Positions 37,065 through 47,202 are shown, numbered from the stretch's first letter. The stretch is DNA of 64,000 bases from Chryseobacterium sp. ON_d1 (GCF_006829085.1 NZ_BJTC01000001.1:310001-374000), one strand, 5' to 3'. Program-made: numbers and translations. The notes: generated by a model not told the origin, from the letters alone.

Positions 37065-38279
37065 TCAGTTCTTTATTTTTTCCCTTGGATTTACATTCGC
37101 TGTGGTCAGGAGAAGGGCAATAATGATGGACACAATAAGAATACCTATGAAGATATTCCAGGAATAAGCATGGAGAACATAACCGGTACCACTTCCCAGA
37201 ATACTGGAACCAAAATAATAAAACAGCCAGTAAATGGAAGTTGCTGAGGATTTCCCGCGTTTGGCATACAGAGCAGTCATTTGGCTGGCCATCGTATGTG
37301 CCGCAAAAAATGAAAGCGTGAAAAGACCAAGCCCAAAAATAAGAATATAAATGTTTTCTGATAATAACAATGCGGCTCCGGTAAGCATAAACAAGATAGA
37401 ACCCTTCAGGATATTGTTCATGGGAAATTTTCTGGAAAGACGGCCCACAATCATAGTTCCAAAGACTCCGAAAATATACATCAGAAAGATAAAAGCAATG
37501 ATAAAATGACTTAATGAGAAAGGTTTTGCCTCTAATCTGAATGTCAGATAATTATAAACACTTACAAAAACACCCATCAGTAATGCAGCCGTAAGGTATA
37601 AACGAAGCATATAGGGATTGGTTAGGAAAAATTTCATCTGTTTTACCTTAAGATGATAATCTGTTTTCTGAGGGTTGAAAAACCTTGATTCCGGGAAAAG
37701 TTTCCAGAATACAGCACCCAGAATAAGACTTTCTATTCCGATAAGCAGTACAGCATTACGCCAACCGAATTCTCCTGCATACAAAGTGGCCAGTATTCTT
37801 CCGCTCATTCCCCCGATTGTATTACCGCTGAGGTACATACTGATAGCAGCAGGCACTGCGAGGGCATTTACTTCTTCTGTAAGATAAGCAAGAGCCACTG
37901 CTGAAACTCCGGAAACAACAAAGCCTTTCAGTACGCCAATTGCAATCAGAAGGCTTAAGCTGGGGATCCAGGTGGAAATAATGGTAAGTGCAGCAGATGA
38001 AACCAATGAAAAGACCATCAGACTTTTTCTTGAGTAACTGTCGGCCTTAAAAGCAAAAAACAGTAATCCCAATGCCATGCCTATAGTGGAGGAGGAGACA
38101 AGCAGTGAAGTATCCCCTACAGATACGCCGAACTGTTCAGCAGCCATAGGAAGCATAGGCTGGAAGAGATAAAGCTGTGCAAAAACCGAAAGTCCTGAAA
38201 AGAAAATACAAAGTTTTATGTATCGGAGACGCCGGCTTCCCTGAATCGCTTTTTCAGATGAATTCATGAGTGTTTGCAA
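37065..38279 (-). CDS. MFS transporter (YnfM-like)
   Basis: About 404 residues with 12 hydrophobic segments; ATG at 38267 (MNSSEK) is an alternative start. Motifs include 'GLLFFAFKADSYSRKSLMVFS', a motif-A-like loop between TM2 and TM3, and 'GTMIVGRLSRKF'. The family exports drugs, sugars or arabinose-like compounds. It is adjacent to a membrane-anchored AraC regulator on the same strand upstream, a possible regulator. Confidence 0.88.
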   Translation of the reverse strand: MQTLMNSSEKAIQGSRRLRYIKLCIFFSGLSVFAQLYLFQPMLPMAAEQFGVSVGDTSLLVSSSTIGMALGLLFFAFKADSYSRKSLMVFSLVSSAALTIISTWIPSLSLLIAIGVLKGFVVSGVSAVALAYLTEEVNALAVPAAISMYLSGNTIGGMSGRILATLYAGEFGWRNAVLLIGIESLILGAVFWKLFPESRFFNPQKTDYHLKVKQMKFFLTNPYMLRLYLTAALLMGVFVSVYNYLTFRLEAKPFSLSHFIIAFIFLMYIFGVFGTMIVGRLSRKFPMNNILKGSILFMLTGAALLLSENIYILIFGLGLFTLSFFAAHTMASQMTALYAKRGKSSATSIYWLFYYFGSSILGSGTGYVLHAYSWNIFIGILIVSIIIALLLTTANVNPREKIKN

Positions 38280-38382
38280 TTATAGTGCAGTGGTTTGACA
38301 GAAAAATTAGATTCCGTAAATTTCCGGATTATTTTCCTGATTTAAAAATTATTGTCTCAATGATTTTTATTGGTGAACCCAA

Positions 38383-39339
38383 TCAGTGTATCTGTAAATT
38401 ACTGATATATTCTGATGGAGTAATGCTTTCCATCTGTTTGAATACTCTGTTGAAAGTTGACTGGTTGGAGAATCCTGCCTCGGTATAAATATACATCAGA
38501 GTAACCTTTTCAATGTCGTTTTCATTGAGCAGTCTTTTTACACATTCAATCCTATGCCTATTCAGATAATTGTTGAAGTTGGGATACCCTTTCGCGCGAA
38601 TTGATTTTGAAATATAGCTGCTGTTGATATTCATTGCTGTAGAAAGCTTTGAAATATTGAAATGAACATCTTTATAAAGCTGTTTTTCCTCCATCACAGA
38701 TTCAATTTTTTCAAACAGTTCATCAGCAAAAGGTATTTTGTCAGCCACTGAAATGGCCTGAACTTCAGGGGTGTGGGTCTTTCCTTCAATTTCATGGTAA
38801 ATTTCAACTCTCTTGATTTTATCCTTAAAGTACAGCAGTAGTGATATGACCGCGACGTTGGAAATCATGAGGATTGTATCTGTCACCCTGACATCTTCCT
38901 GACTGTGCTGAGGGAAGTTGAAGCTGAAGTTTTTTGATATCAAATAGCCTGCTGCAATATTCAGTAAAACAAACATACTGTAAATGAAAACATACTTTCT
39001 TTTGAAGAAAACATATGCGGCCAGCGGAATAGGGATAAGCCAGACAAAGCTTGCTATAGAGTTATCCCAGAAAACCAGCATGATATAAAAATTATATAGG
39101 GTAGCAATAATGATGTAAGAATGCACCATGACATTTACTGAATAGGTCTTACGTACAATCAGGTAAGTATAGACCAGTAGAAAAAGTCCTCCATATAGAT
39201 ACCATGCCATCACTTTATCCGGAATGATAAAAGTGAATATTAAAGCAAATATGGCAAGAATAACAGACATCAGACTGGTGTAGTAATAAACCAGCTGTCT
39301 TTTGTACTGCTCTATTTTTATGTCTTTAGTGGCAGTCAT
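38383..39339 (-). CDS. Membrane-anchored AraC-family regulator
   Basis: A 318-residue protein whose first ~190 residues have about six membrane helices ('VILAIFALIFTFIIP', 'MISNVAVISLLLYF') and whose last ~100 form an AraC HTH pair ('HFNISKLSTAMNINSSYISKSIRAKGYPNFNNYLN', 'YTEAGFSNQSTFNRVFKQ'). It is likely to sense membrane or extracellular conditions and regulate from the membrane. The MFS gene downstream is a candidate target. Confidence 0.88.
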   Translation of the reverse strand: MTATKDIKIEQYKRQLVYYYTSLMSVILAIFALIFTFIIPDKVMAWYLYGGLFLLVYTYLIVRKTYSVNVMVHSYIIIATLYNFYIMLVFWDNSIASFVWLIPIPLAAYVFFKRKYVFIYSMFVLLNIAAGYLISKNFSFNFPQHSQEDVRVTDTILMISNVAVISLLLYFKDKIKRVEIYHEIEGKTHTPEVQAISVADKIPFADELFEKIESVMEEKQLYKDVHFNISKLSTAMNINSSYISKSIRAKGYPNFNNYLNRHRIECVKRLLNENDIEKVTLMYIYTEAGFSNQSTFNRVFKQMESITPSEYISNLQIH

Positions 39340-39499
39340 TTATGATAAGAGATAATTTTTTTAATCATACAATACAATTCATTTCAGCCAGATTTCGGAA
39401 AATGGCTGGTTTAAATATTTGATTATTAATTATTTGTGTTTTGTTGAGCTGTTTCCTGTTTTTCATTGGTCATTCACAAAATTGATTGAGTAATGCGAA

Positions 39500-39507
39500 T
39501 AACTTTG
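39500..39507 (+). promoter_or_regulatory. Likely -7 box upstream of secreted protein gene
   Basis: TAACTTTG fits TAnnTTTG and is followed by CACC, a common start-site context in this group. The nearest TTG upstream gives a 15-bp spacer, shorter than normal. Confidence 0.5.
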
Positions 39508-39605
39508 CACCAGGCTAGCTCACTAAGGCTGATTGATGATATGTCAATTGCCTGCATGATTGATTTCTTTTAATAAATCAATAATTTCTAAACAAATATA
39601 CTAAA

Positions 39606-40451
39606 ATGAAGAAAATAAAATTAACTCTTTCCGGCGTCATGATGTGCCTTTCAATCGTTGCTTATTCCCAGGTAGGTATCAATACAGATTCTCCTAAAGT
39701 AACATTACATGTAGAAGGAAAACCTGATGTTGCAACAATCCCCGATGGAGTAATGGCTCCGAGAATAACCGGAGATCAGCTGAAAGCTAAAGATGATGTT
39801 TATTTGGCCGCACAGACCGGAGCATTGGTTTATGTGACTCAGCCTGTAACCGTGCCTTCTGTAAAAACAGCAAAAGTAGATAAAGCCGGTTATTATATGT
39901 TTAACGGAACAACGTGGAAGTTTGCATTTGGAGGAAAAGATGATGATATTACTGTAGGGGATTTAATTTACTACCACGGGAGTATCCCTGCGGGAACTTC
40001 AGGGACTAATATTTTAGCCAGTACCTATCTTTCAGATCTTCCTGTCCTGGGAGGTTTCTTAAGGCTTGATGCCCAGTTTGACGGCAATTCGTCAGGAACA
40101 GGGGCTGCTACAACTTTTAATCCGAGGCTGTATAATGCAGGAACGTCAGATGTGAAGATCTGGGTTTCAGAAATGTCGACTCATACCGGGGATTCTGACA
40201 ATGGAAACATTAAATTGTCACCAGGTGCCTACAGACAGTTTGATGATGGCGTCTATCTTACCCAGACACACAATGAGACTGTTACGTTTGATATCACCAT
40301 ACAGGAACCGGAACCAAGATGGTACAGAGTGTACTATGCATTTCGTGTAGATAACAAATCTAATACAGGAAGCAGCAATGCAACCACAACCGACTCCAAT
40401 ACCTCTGACAACACAAGAGAGCTGTATCTTTCTGTACAGAGACTTTATTAG
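39606..40451 (+). CDS. Secreted surface protein of 'VGIN' type
   Basis: A 281-residue protein with a signal peptide ending 'SIVAYSQ', directly followed by 'VGINTDSPKVTLHVEG', the start seen in many large flavobacterial surface and adhesin-like proteins. The first ~120 residues ('GVMAPRITGDQLKAKDDV', 'YYMFNGTTWKFAFGG') resemble phage tail-fibre-like decoration. The C-terminal half is beta-rich and Ser/Thr-rich ('NKSNTGSSNATTTDSNTSDN'). No C-terminal T9SS sorting domain is seen. Probably surface or extracellular; function unknown. Confidence 0.7.
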   Translation: MKKIKLTLSGVMMCLSIVAYSQVGINTDSPKVTLHVEGKPDVATIPDGVMAPRITGDQLKAKDDVYLAAQTGALVYVTQPVTVPSVKTAKVDKAGYYMFNGTTWKFAFGGKDDDITVGDLIYYHGSIPAGTSGTNILASTYLSDLPVLGGFLRLDAQFDGNSSGTGAATTFNPRLYNAGTSDVKIWVSEMSTHTGDSDNGNIKLSPGAYRQFDDGVYLTQTHNETVTFDITIQEPEPRWYRVYYAFRVDNKSNTGSSNATTTDSNTSDNTRELYLSVQRLY

Positions 40452-40550
40452 ACAGCTTTGTATAAAGCTGCCCGATGATTCTAAAAATGCAATGATATAA
40501 AAAAATAATAGATTATCTGTTTAAAAACGGATAAGATTTGTGTTTTTTCT

Positions 40551-40587
40551 GGGGGCTGGAATAGAATGAGATTTCAGCCCCGTTTTA
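40551..40587. terminator. Bidirectional terminator
   Basis: GGGGCTGGA pairs imperfectly with TTTCAGCCCC across a short loop, followed by GTTTTA. It lies between the convergent surface-protein and response-regulator genes. Confidence 0.75.
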
Positions 40588-40589
40588 CT

Positions 40590-41201
40590 TTAATGCATCA
40601 TTTCATATACTTTGATCAGCTCTGCAATGTTACTGACATCAAGCTTTTGAAAAATTCTTTTTTTGTAGGTACTTACTGTAGACATCTGGATGTTGAGTTT
40701 ATTGGCAATTTCCAGGTTTCCATTTCCATCGGCAAGAAGTTTGAAAATTTCATATTCCCGCGAAGACAGTTTTTCTACAGGATTATTTCTTTTGTTTTGA
40801 ATGATAAGGCCGATGAGTTCTGCCGGATAAAAATATCCTTTTTCAATAACGGTTTTCACCGCATTTCTGATTTCCTCCTCACTGCTCTGTTTATTCAGGT
40901 AACCTTCAGCGCCTTCTCTGATATATTGTATGGCGACATCTTTATCATATCCTGAGAATATAAGGATCTTCAGGTCATGCTGTATGCTTTTAAGCTCCGG
41001 AACCATTTTTTTATATTGGGTTCCCGGCATGTCAATATCCAAAATAAGAAGATCATATTTTTGATTTTCCAACTTATTTTTTACCTGACCATAGTTTTCG
41101 GCAAAATCTATTTTCAGTCCCGGATATGCAGTTTCAAGAACCAGTGAAGTACCTGCTCTTACTACATAGTGATCATCAGCGATTAAAATTCTTTCATTCA
41201 T
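40590..41201 (-). CDS. NarL/LuxR-type response regulator
   Basis: A 203-residue protein: receiver with 'LIADDHYVVRAG' and D55 ('YDLLILDIDMPG'), then a LuxR HTH ('LSSREYEIFKLLADGNGNLEIANKLNIQMSTVSTYKKRIFQKL'). It starts 5 bp after the stop of the beta-propeller kinase, its evident partner. Confidence 0.93.
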   Translation of the reverse strand: MNERILIADDHYVVRAGTSLVLETAYPGLKIDFAENYGQVKNKLENQKYDLLILDIDMPGTQYKKMVPELKSIQHDLKILIFSGYDKDVAIQYIREGAEGYLNKQSSEEEIRNAVKTVIEKGYFYPAELIGLIIQNKRNNPVEKLSSREYEIFKLLADGNGNLEIANKLNIQMSTVSTYKKRIFQKLDVSNIAELIKVYEMMH

Positions 41202-41206
41202 AGGGG

Positions 41207-44194
41207 TTAGTTTTTATTGAGTGTTATTTCCACAATAGTCCCTTTTGGGGTGTTTTGTCTGAAACTGATTTCAGCATTGATCTTTTTTACCAGGTGGATT
41301 ACCATATGCAGGCCTAGCCCTTTTCCTTTGAAGCTGGGAGTTTCCAGCTTAGGATTTCTGAAAAGATTCATATAAACGGCAATCTGTTCATCCGGCATAC
41401 CTGTTCCTGTATCAGCAATTACTATTGTAGATTTCTGTTGGCTTTCTATAATATTCAGGGTTATATTTCCTTCAGTGGTATTCTTTACCGCATTGTCAAG
41501 AATATTATGAATAATAGCGGTTAGAATACTTTCATTTACCTGGGAATACACTTTATATTCTGTAAGATTGGTGATCGACGTCCCTTTTTCTTTCGCAATT
41601 TCATAAAATAATTTGTTCTTGATTTCCAGGATTCTGTTGATGACATATTTCTTTTCCTCAAAAATGTTTTCAGCCTTATACAGTTCAGTATATTCCTTTA
41701 AATTGAGCGTAAACTGATAAAGCTGTTCAGAAGATTTATAGATGCTGTCAAAATATTTCTTCTGAAGCTCCACATCATCAGATTCATGAAGCTTCTGGGA
41801 AAGCATGGCAATAAATCTGATCGGAGTGGTAATATCATGGCTGATGGTTTCCACCAGTTTTTTCTGATATTCCGTTTCTTTCTGCAGATTATTCTTCACG
41901 ACTTCAAGATGAAGAGAGGTTTCTTTAAGTTCAGAATTTTTATTATGAACAAGCTGTTTTAAAGCTTTATTTTTTATTCTTAAAAAATTAGTGGTCAGCT
42001 GTACAATTACAATGATGAGGATCAGAATAATAATAGAAGCTGATACCCTGAAGAGCAGTGTCTGATAAAAAAGAGGTTCAATTTTGAAGCGTATTTTTTT
42101 TTCTTCATATCTGCCATCCGGAGAAACCAGAACTCTTACACTTAATGTGTACTCTCCGGGAGAAAGATTGCTTATCGTATATTTCAGCTCTTTTCCGGCT
42201 GTTACCTGCTCCCATTCAGAATTTTCTTTTCCTGATATTCTGGCTTCAATATAAAGATTTTCCAGATTAGAAAAATAAGGAATATCAATAAAAATATCTG
42301 CAGTTTTATAGTCATTTTTTAAATCGAGGACCTGATAAAAATACTGAGGCTCAGAATTTCCGATTTTTACTCTTTCTAAATAGATCTTATTCCTTTCAGG
42401 ATAATAAGTATGAATACTTTCCGGATTGAAAAATACAAAGCCATCCATGGATGGAAATACAAAATCTCCATTTTTAAGGGCATAGGCATTGGGTTCAGAG
42501 CTCCCATTGAACTCATTCGTCAGGAAACCGTCTTTTTTGGTAAAACGGTAATAGAAAACCTGGGTTTTTCTGTTTTCGGCATACTGAAGCAATTGCTTTT
42601 TAGGAACTTTGAAAAGTCCATTGTTGGAGGAGATCCAGTAAAATCCCTTCTGATCTTCAAGAATATAATGAGCCGACTGCAGATGGTTGTTTCTGTCATT
42701 CGGCATCCTGATAAGTTTTTGGTTCCTGAAGAGGTAAAATCCGTTTTTATTCGTTGTAATCCAGATGAGATTATCCCTGGTCTTTATAATATTTTTTACC
42801 TCGATGTTTCTGAGTAAAGGGGTAACTGTATTATTTCCTGTCTTTACCAAATACAGTCCATCACTACAACCTGCAAGGATTTCATTTTCACTATATTGAT
42901 AAAAAGCATTGACCGGATTTTTAAACTGATACTTGACTTCCGGATGGACAAACTGATCATTTTTATAAACATTAAGCCTTGTACCTGAACGGTCAGTAAG
43001 TGTTGCAGCATAAAGATTTCCACTTTTCATGAACGTTTCAAATCCTTTACCGATAAAGACAGAGTCTTTCTTTTTATACTCCGAATTTTTATAAAACCTT
43101 ATTATTTTATTTTTTTTTCTGATCAGAATGTTGCCGGAATTATCATACATCAGATAGTTGTCATTTACCCCGAATGGGCGTTGGGTAATAAAGCCGTTTT
43201 TTCCAAACTCAGTTCCGTCATCCGTGACAATCGTGTTTTCACTGAAAGGAAGGGAGGCATAAAATACGTTGTTTGAAAAATCGGCTTCTTTTTTCGCTAC
43301 ATAAAAATTCGAAAGTTGAAGTATATTCAGACCGTTATTGAGCGTTCCCAGATACAGTCTGTCAAAATCCTTATCATAAAACATAGAGCAGTAAGAGTGC
43401 CTGCCTATTTCCTCAAATTGGACAAGAAATTTCAGACCGGGGTTCTTTCCATTGCTGTTTACAATATAAATATTGTCATGATTGATTATAAAAGTCTGAT
43501 TGGTGATCTGCTGCCAATAGATCTTGGTATCAGGATCATTAAAAAGGGTAGGCCTGTCAGATACTGAAAGATTTCCTCTGTAGATAGAATAGGTTTTTCT
43601 TCTTTTCAGATCATTAATGTAAAGAGTATCATTCAGCACAAAAGTATAGTTCAGATCTCTGTTGGTAAAAGGAATTGTAATTTTTATTCCCCTGTTTCCC
43701 TCTTTATAAATGATCTGGTTTTTTTCTTTAAAATAATATGTTGAGTTTTTGAGTTGTATAAAATACTTAAAATCATTATTAAAATCTGATGTTATAATAT
43801 TATTCGCAATCCGATATATAGACTCAGAACTATTGGAATACATGATTTTGTCGCTTCTTTTGCTATTGCATAATTGGGGGAATCTGTTTTTGATAATAAT
43901 TTTATTTCCCTGAAAATTATTAATAACAGTGATGCTGTCCAGAAGCGGATTGCCGGTAAACTCTTCAAAACGGAGATTGTTTACCCTGAAATTGTTAAAC
44001 GTAATGAATGAACTTCCGTCATAGCGTACAAGTCCGTTGTCTGTAGAGATCCAGATAAAGCCATATTTGTCTTTGACAATAGCCTTTGCGCTGCTTTGCG
44101 GAAGCCCATTGTCTGTATTGTACCACATAGAAGTGTGGCGCTGTCCGTAACTGTTTAAATATATGCAAGCAAAAATAAATGCCCAAATTCTCAT
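41207..44194 (-). CDS. Hybrid-type sensor kinase with beta-propeller ectodomain
   Basis: A 995-residue protein. A signal peptide is followed by two-component-regulator propeller repeats ('WYNTDNGLPQSSAKAIVKDKYGFIWISTDNGLVRYDG', 'LEDQKGFYWISSNNGLFKV'), a Y_Y_Y domain ('NLSPGEYTLSVRVLVSPDG'), one membrane helix near residue 725 and a kinase core. The core has the H box 'KKLVETISHDITTPIRF', N box 'NILDNAVKNT', and G boxes 'DTGTGMPDEQ' and 'GKGLGLHMV'. No receiver or AraC domain is fused, unlike PUL-type hybrid sensors; the regulator is the separate LuxR protein. It may sense a polymer or glycan outside the inner membrane. Confidence 0.93.
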   Translation of the reverse strand: MRIWAFIFACIYLNSYGQRHTSMWYNTDNGLPQSSAKAIVKDKYGFIWISTDNGLVRYDGSSFITFNNFRVNNLRFEEFTGNPLLDSITVINNFQGNKIIIKNRFPQLCNSKRSDKIMYSNSSESIYRIANNIITSDFNNDFKYFIQLKNSTYYFKEKNQIIYKEGNRGIKITIPFTNRDLNYTFVLNDTLYINDLKRRKTYSIYRGNLSVSDRPTLFNDPDTKIYWQQITNQTFIINHDNIYIVNSNGKNPGLKFLVQFEEIGRHSYCSMFYDKDFDRLYLGTLNNGLNILQLSNFYVAKKEADFSNNVFYASLPFSENTIVTDDGTEFGKNGFITQRPFGVNDNYLMYDNSGNILIRKKNKIIRFYKNSEYKKKDSVFIGKGFETFMKSGNLYAATLTDRSGTRLNVYKNDQFVHPEVKYQFKNPVNAFYQYSENEILAGCSDGLYLVKTGNNTVTPLLRNIEVKNIIKTRDNLIWITTNKNGFYLFRNQKLIRMPNDRNNHLQSAHYILEDQKGFYWISSNNGLFKVPKKQLLQYAENRKTQVFYYRFTKKDGFLTNEFNGSSEPNAYALKNGDFVFPSMDGFVFFNPESIHTYYPERNKIYLERVKIGNSEPQYFYQVLDLKNDYKTADIFIDIPYFSNLENLYIEARISGKENSEWEQVTAGKELKYTISNLSPGEYTLSVRVLVSPDGRYEEKKIRFKIEPLFYQTLLFRVSASIIILILIIVIVQLTTNFLRIKNKALKQLVHNKNSELKETSLHLEVVKNNLQKETEYQKKLVETISHDITTPIRFIAMLSQKLHESDDVELQKKYFDSIYKSSEQLYQFTLNLKEYTELYKAENIFEEKKYVINRILEIKNKLFYEIAKEKGTSITNLTEYKVYSQVNESILTAIIHNILDNAVKNTTEGNITLNIIESQQKSTIVIADTGTGMPDEQIAVYMNLFRNPKLETPSFKGKGLGLHMVIHLVKKINAEISFRQNTPKGTIVEITLNKN

Positions 44195-44653
44195 ATATGT
44201 GCAAAACTGATGTAATGCCTGCTGCTAAAGCAATAGGCGGTTAATAATAGTATTTGTACAAGTCAAAGTTTTTTTAACGGGCAGGAACGATTGAGAATAA
44301 ATTTTTATCATTGAAGTTTTCTGGTCTTTTGTGTTTTATATTTTTTGATTGTGTAAAAATAGTGAAATTATGGCGATAAATAAGTATCTTATGACTGTTT
44401 TGCGCAAGTTTTATCCCGGTTTTCCGGCAGGAGGACCATGATAATTTTCTGAAGCAATATTGTATTTCAATAATAAGTGATAAATTTATTTGACATTCAT
44501 TTTAAAAAGTTTTTCGTAAATATCAGTGATATACCGGATTTATAATTTATTTAAAAAAAATATAAATAATAAATAGTGATGTGGATTTATTATTTTTACA
44601 GATGTATTGATTAACGGTTTAAGTGATGTTAAATTGCTTTTTGTAGTAAAAGT

Positions 44654-44842
44654 TTGACAAAAAACTGAGGTTTATTCTACATGTTATCTTTGCCACGCCT
44701 TATGGATATTCATATTTTTGCAAAAAAATTATCATAACAACCTTAAAAGTTTTATGGTAAATAATGATTCTAAGAACGCAAACGGTTTTATCTCAAAAAA
44801 ATAAAAGAGACTGTATCATATCAAACATATGCAGTCTCTTTT
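44654..44842 (+). ncRNA. Candidate small transcript with short ORF and terminator
   Basis: In the 747-bp gap between divergent or unrelated genes, TATCTTTG (44685-44692, a good -7 box) is preceded by TTTGACA. About 100 nt later comes a terminator hairpin, AAAAGAGACTG and CAGTCTCTTTT (44803-44842), followed by T's. Two mini-ORFs lie between: 44703-44738 (11 codons) and 44754-44804 (MVNNDSKNANGFISKK), the second ending at the hairpin. It could be a small RNA, a leader or a small-peptide mRNA. The spacing to the -33 box is longer than usual (28 bp), so it is tentative. The rest of the gap is AT-rich without a gene. Confidence 0.4.
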
Positions 44843-44875
44843 TATGAACAGTGCTTTAAGTAATATTATTAACAT

Positions 44876-44902
44876 AAAAAACCTCCCGTAAATGTGGGGA
44901 GG
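44876..44902 (-). terminator. Terminator after DUF1349 gene
   Basis: CCTCCC and GGGAGG form the stem; on the minus strand it is followed by TTTTTT. It lies 40 bp after the DUF1349 stop codon. Confidence 0.85.
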
Positions 44903-44941
44903 TGAATAAAATTGACTGTATATTGAAGTGTAATTCAATCG

Positions 44942-45589
44942 TTATTTGTTCGTTTCAAGCCATTTTAATCTGCGCTGATCCGGCAAGTGCTTTACTTTGA
45001 AGTTTTCAAAAACTGCATTAAACCCATCTCCGTCAGGACATGCAGCCATTAGGCCTACCATGACAGGAGTATTATCCTGAAGAGGTGCATTTCGCATCAT
45101 GATATAACTTTTATCATCAAAAGAATAGAATATTTCCACTGCATCCAGTCTTCTTACAGCTTTTATCCAGACTGCAGGGGGAGTTTTTTCTAATGTGATA
45201 ACACTCCAGTCACTTTTGTTGTGGGTAACCACAGTGCTGAGGTTATATTTGCCATCTACAAATTCCACTCCGGCCTTGACATAATGCTCTTTATCTGTTC
45301 TCAACATCAGCCCCATCTGATCAAATCTCGCTTTGTAGCTGCCGGTTATTTTTACTTTTGCCTCAAATTCGCCGCCGTAAACAGTATAGTAAAAAGGAGC
45401 ATCATCTACGGTGAATCCATAATGGGATATTCTCCAATAATCACTTTGAGGGGTTACAAACATTGACAGGCTGTTATTTTTGATTTCCCATTTTTCAGGT
45501 TCATTAAACCAGGTCATTTTCTCAAGAGTCTGTGTGGAAAATTTTTGAACAAGGAATACTGTACAAAAGCCTAAAATCAATTTCTTCAT
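44942..45589 (-). CDS. DUF1349-domain secreted protein
   Basis: A 215-residue protein with a signal peptide (ends 'LVQKFSTQ') and a beta-sandwich, concanavalin-like DUF1349 domain ('GGEFEAKVKITGSYKARFDQMGLMLR', 'VGLMAACPDGDGFNAVFENFKV'). Family members may bind or process glycans. Full length and well conserved in motif. Confidence 0.88.
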   Translation of the reverse strand: MKKLILGFCTVFLVQKFSTQTLEKMTWFNEPEKWEIKNNSLSMFVTPQSDYWRISHYGFTVDDAPFYYTVYGGEFEAKVKITGSYKARFDQMGLMLRTDKEHYVKAGVEFVDGKYNLSTVVTHNKSDWSVITLEKTPPAVWIKAVRRLDAVEIFYSFDDKSYIMMRNAPLQDNTPVMVGLMAACPDGDGFNAVFENFKVKHLPDQRRLKWLETNK

Positions 45590-45678
45590 TTTCTTATGGA
45601 TAAGTTCTAAGGGTAAATTATTATTTTAGCAAAAGTATTATTAAACATCAATTGCATCAATACTGATAAATAACCATT

Positions 45679-46416
45679 ATGAAGATCCGGGAACAGCTCA
45701 GTGATAAATTACTGGATACAACCTGTAAAAAATGTATGCTTGATATAGAAATATACAAGCAGAGAGCGCTGGCGTATTCTCATATGGAAGGCGCTATATG
45801 TGTGTTGAGCGATATGCAGGAAAATAAAAGCTATATTTATAAATCTGCAGCGGCAGCAGAACTGGGGCTCAGTATGAGAGATAACCCTGCAGAGATAGAT
45901 TCTATCTGGGAGGAAGAAATGTTGGGAAAAATCCATCCTGATGACCGTTTGAAAAAATACATCCATGAACTCCGGTTCTTCAAATTGCTGGACGGCATGG
46001 AAATGAACCAGCGTGCAGCTTACAGCGTGGTTTCGAAAATCAGGATAAAAAATAAAAATGAAGAGTATTGCTGGGTAAAACATCGCATGTTTTACATCTA
46101 TTCACCGGACAACGGACGGTTAAGGCTGGCGTTCTGTCTTTATAATATTGCCCTGAGCTTATCTGTAGCCTCTGATTTTATGATTATCAATACAATAAAA
46201 GGAGAAATCGTTGTAAAAGATAAGCTTGATTATGGAAATATATTAAGCCCCAGAGAAATGGAAGTGTTGAAATTTGTAGGAGAAGGATATGCCAGCAAAG
46301 AAATTGCAGGGCTATTGTCTATAAGTATCAATACCGTAAACAGGCATCGTCAGAATATTTTGGAGAAGCTGAAGGTGAAAAATTCTGTGCAGGCATTCAA
46401 AGATAGTTTTTATTAG
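45679..46416 (+). CDS. PAS-like LuxR-type transcriptional regulator
   Basis: A 245-residue protein. The N-terminal ~170 residues resemble a PAS-like sensor domain ('SIWEEEMLGKIHPDDRLKKYIHELRFFK', 'NEEYCWVKHRMFYIY'). The C-terminal LuxR HTH is 'LSPREMEVLKFVGEGYASKEIAGLLSISINTVNRHRQNILEKL'. No phosphorylation domain is present. Signal unknown. Confidence 0.88.
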   Translation: MKIREQLSDKLLDTTCKKCMLDIEIYKQRALAYSHMEGAICVLSDMQENKSYIYKSAAAAELGLSMRDNPAEIDSIWEEEMLGKIHPDDRLKKYIHELRFFKLLDGMEMNQRAAYSVVSKIRIKNKNEEYCWVKHRMFYIYSPDNGRLRLAFCLYNIALSLSVASDFMIINTIKGEIVVKDKLDYGNILSPREMEVLKFVGEGYASKEIAGLLSISINTVNRHRQNILEKLKVKNSVQAFKDSFY

Positions 46417-46508
46417 TTGCCAGATTGAAATATCCGAAAAGTTCACCATGCTGTTCTGTTTCTTATGATTAAATTTATATTTTACAACACTTAGCAGTAA
46501 CCCTACAG

Positions 46509-46859
46509 ATGAAAAGAAGTGAAGAAATTACCTTTCAGTACTTTGCCTTTTTAGACCGGCATATCCAGGATGTTATTTCAGGAGTTACTCCTGAATTCAT
46601 GGAGCTTAATGAAATTGCCGTAGAGCTTGCTGTTTCCCATAAACATCTTACAGATACTGTCAGGAAAGAAATGGGGCAGCATCCCTGTTATTTTTATGAT
46701 CAGAAAATTATTGAACAGGCCAAGAAGATGCTCATTACTTCCGATAAGTCCATAGCAGAAATTGCCCGCATTTTCACTTATGATCCATCCAATTTTTCAA
46801 AATTTTTTAAAAAAATGACAGGCTCTACTCCGGGAGCGTTCAGAAAGTCCAGCCTTTAA
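46509..46859 (+). CDS. Short AraC-type DNA-binding protein
   Basis: A 116-residue protein that is little more than the AraC HTH pair ('LAVSHKHLTDTVRKEMGQHPCYFYDQKIIEQAKKMLIT', 'IARIFTYDPSNFSKFFKKMTGSTPG'). It lacks a ligand domain, so it may respond via abundance or a partner. It lies 93 bp after the LuxR gene. Confidence 0.85.
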   Translation: MKRSEEITFQYFAFLDRHIQDVISGVTPEFMELNEIAVELAVSHKHLTDTVRKEMGQHPCYFYDQKIIEQAKKMLITSDKSIAEIARIFTYDPSNFSKFFKKMTGSTPGAFRKSSL

Positions 46860-47202
46860 ATACATTTTGTTTCTTCAGCCAAAAAGGATGACCGGATTTT
46901 TCTTTAGGTAGGGATTTAATCATATAGAATAGGGCTGTAAATATACATGTAGTGAATTATCTTGTTAAAATTGTTAAAAAATAATCTTTTATAAATGAGA
47001 GGGTTGTGAAAAAATAAACACATTTTTTTATTATTTATCTATTAATATTTCTTTATTGTTTACTTTTTTTATTAAATTTAGGTAAGAAAAAACTAATTAA
47101 TTCAATAGAAATAAATGTTAAAAAAGACAGGTGTATTAAATTAGTTTGGTTTCCAGCGCATAAGAATAAATTATTGTGTTTTTAATAATATTTAATCTTA
47201 AT

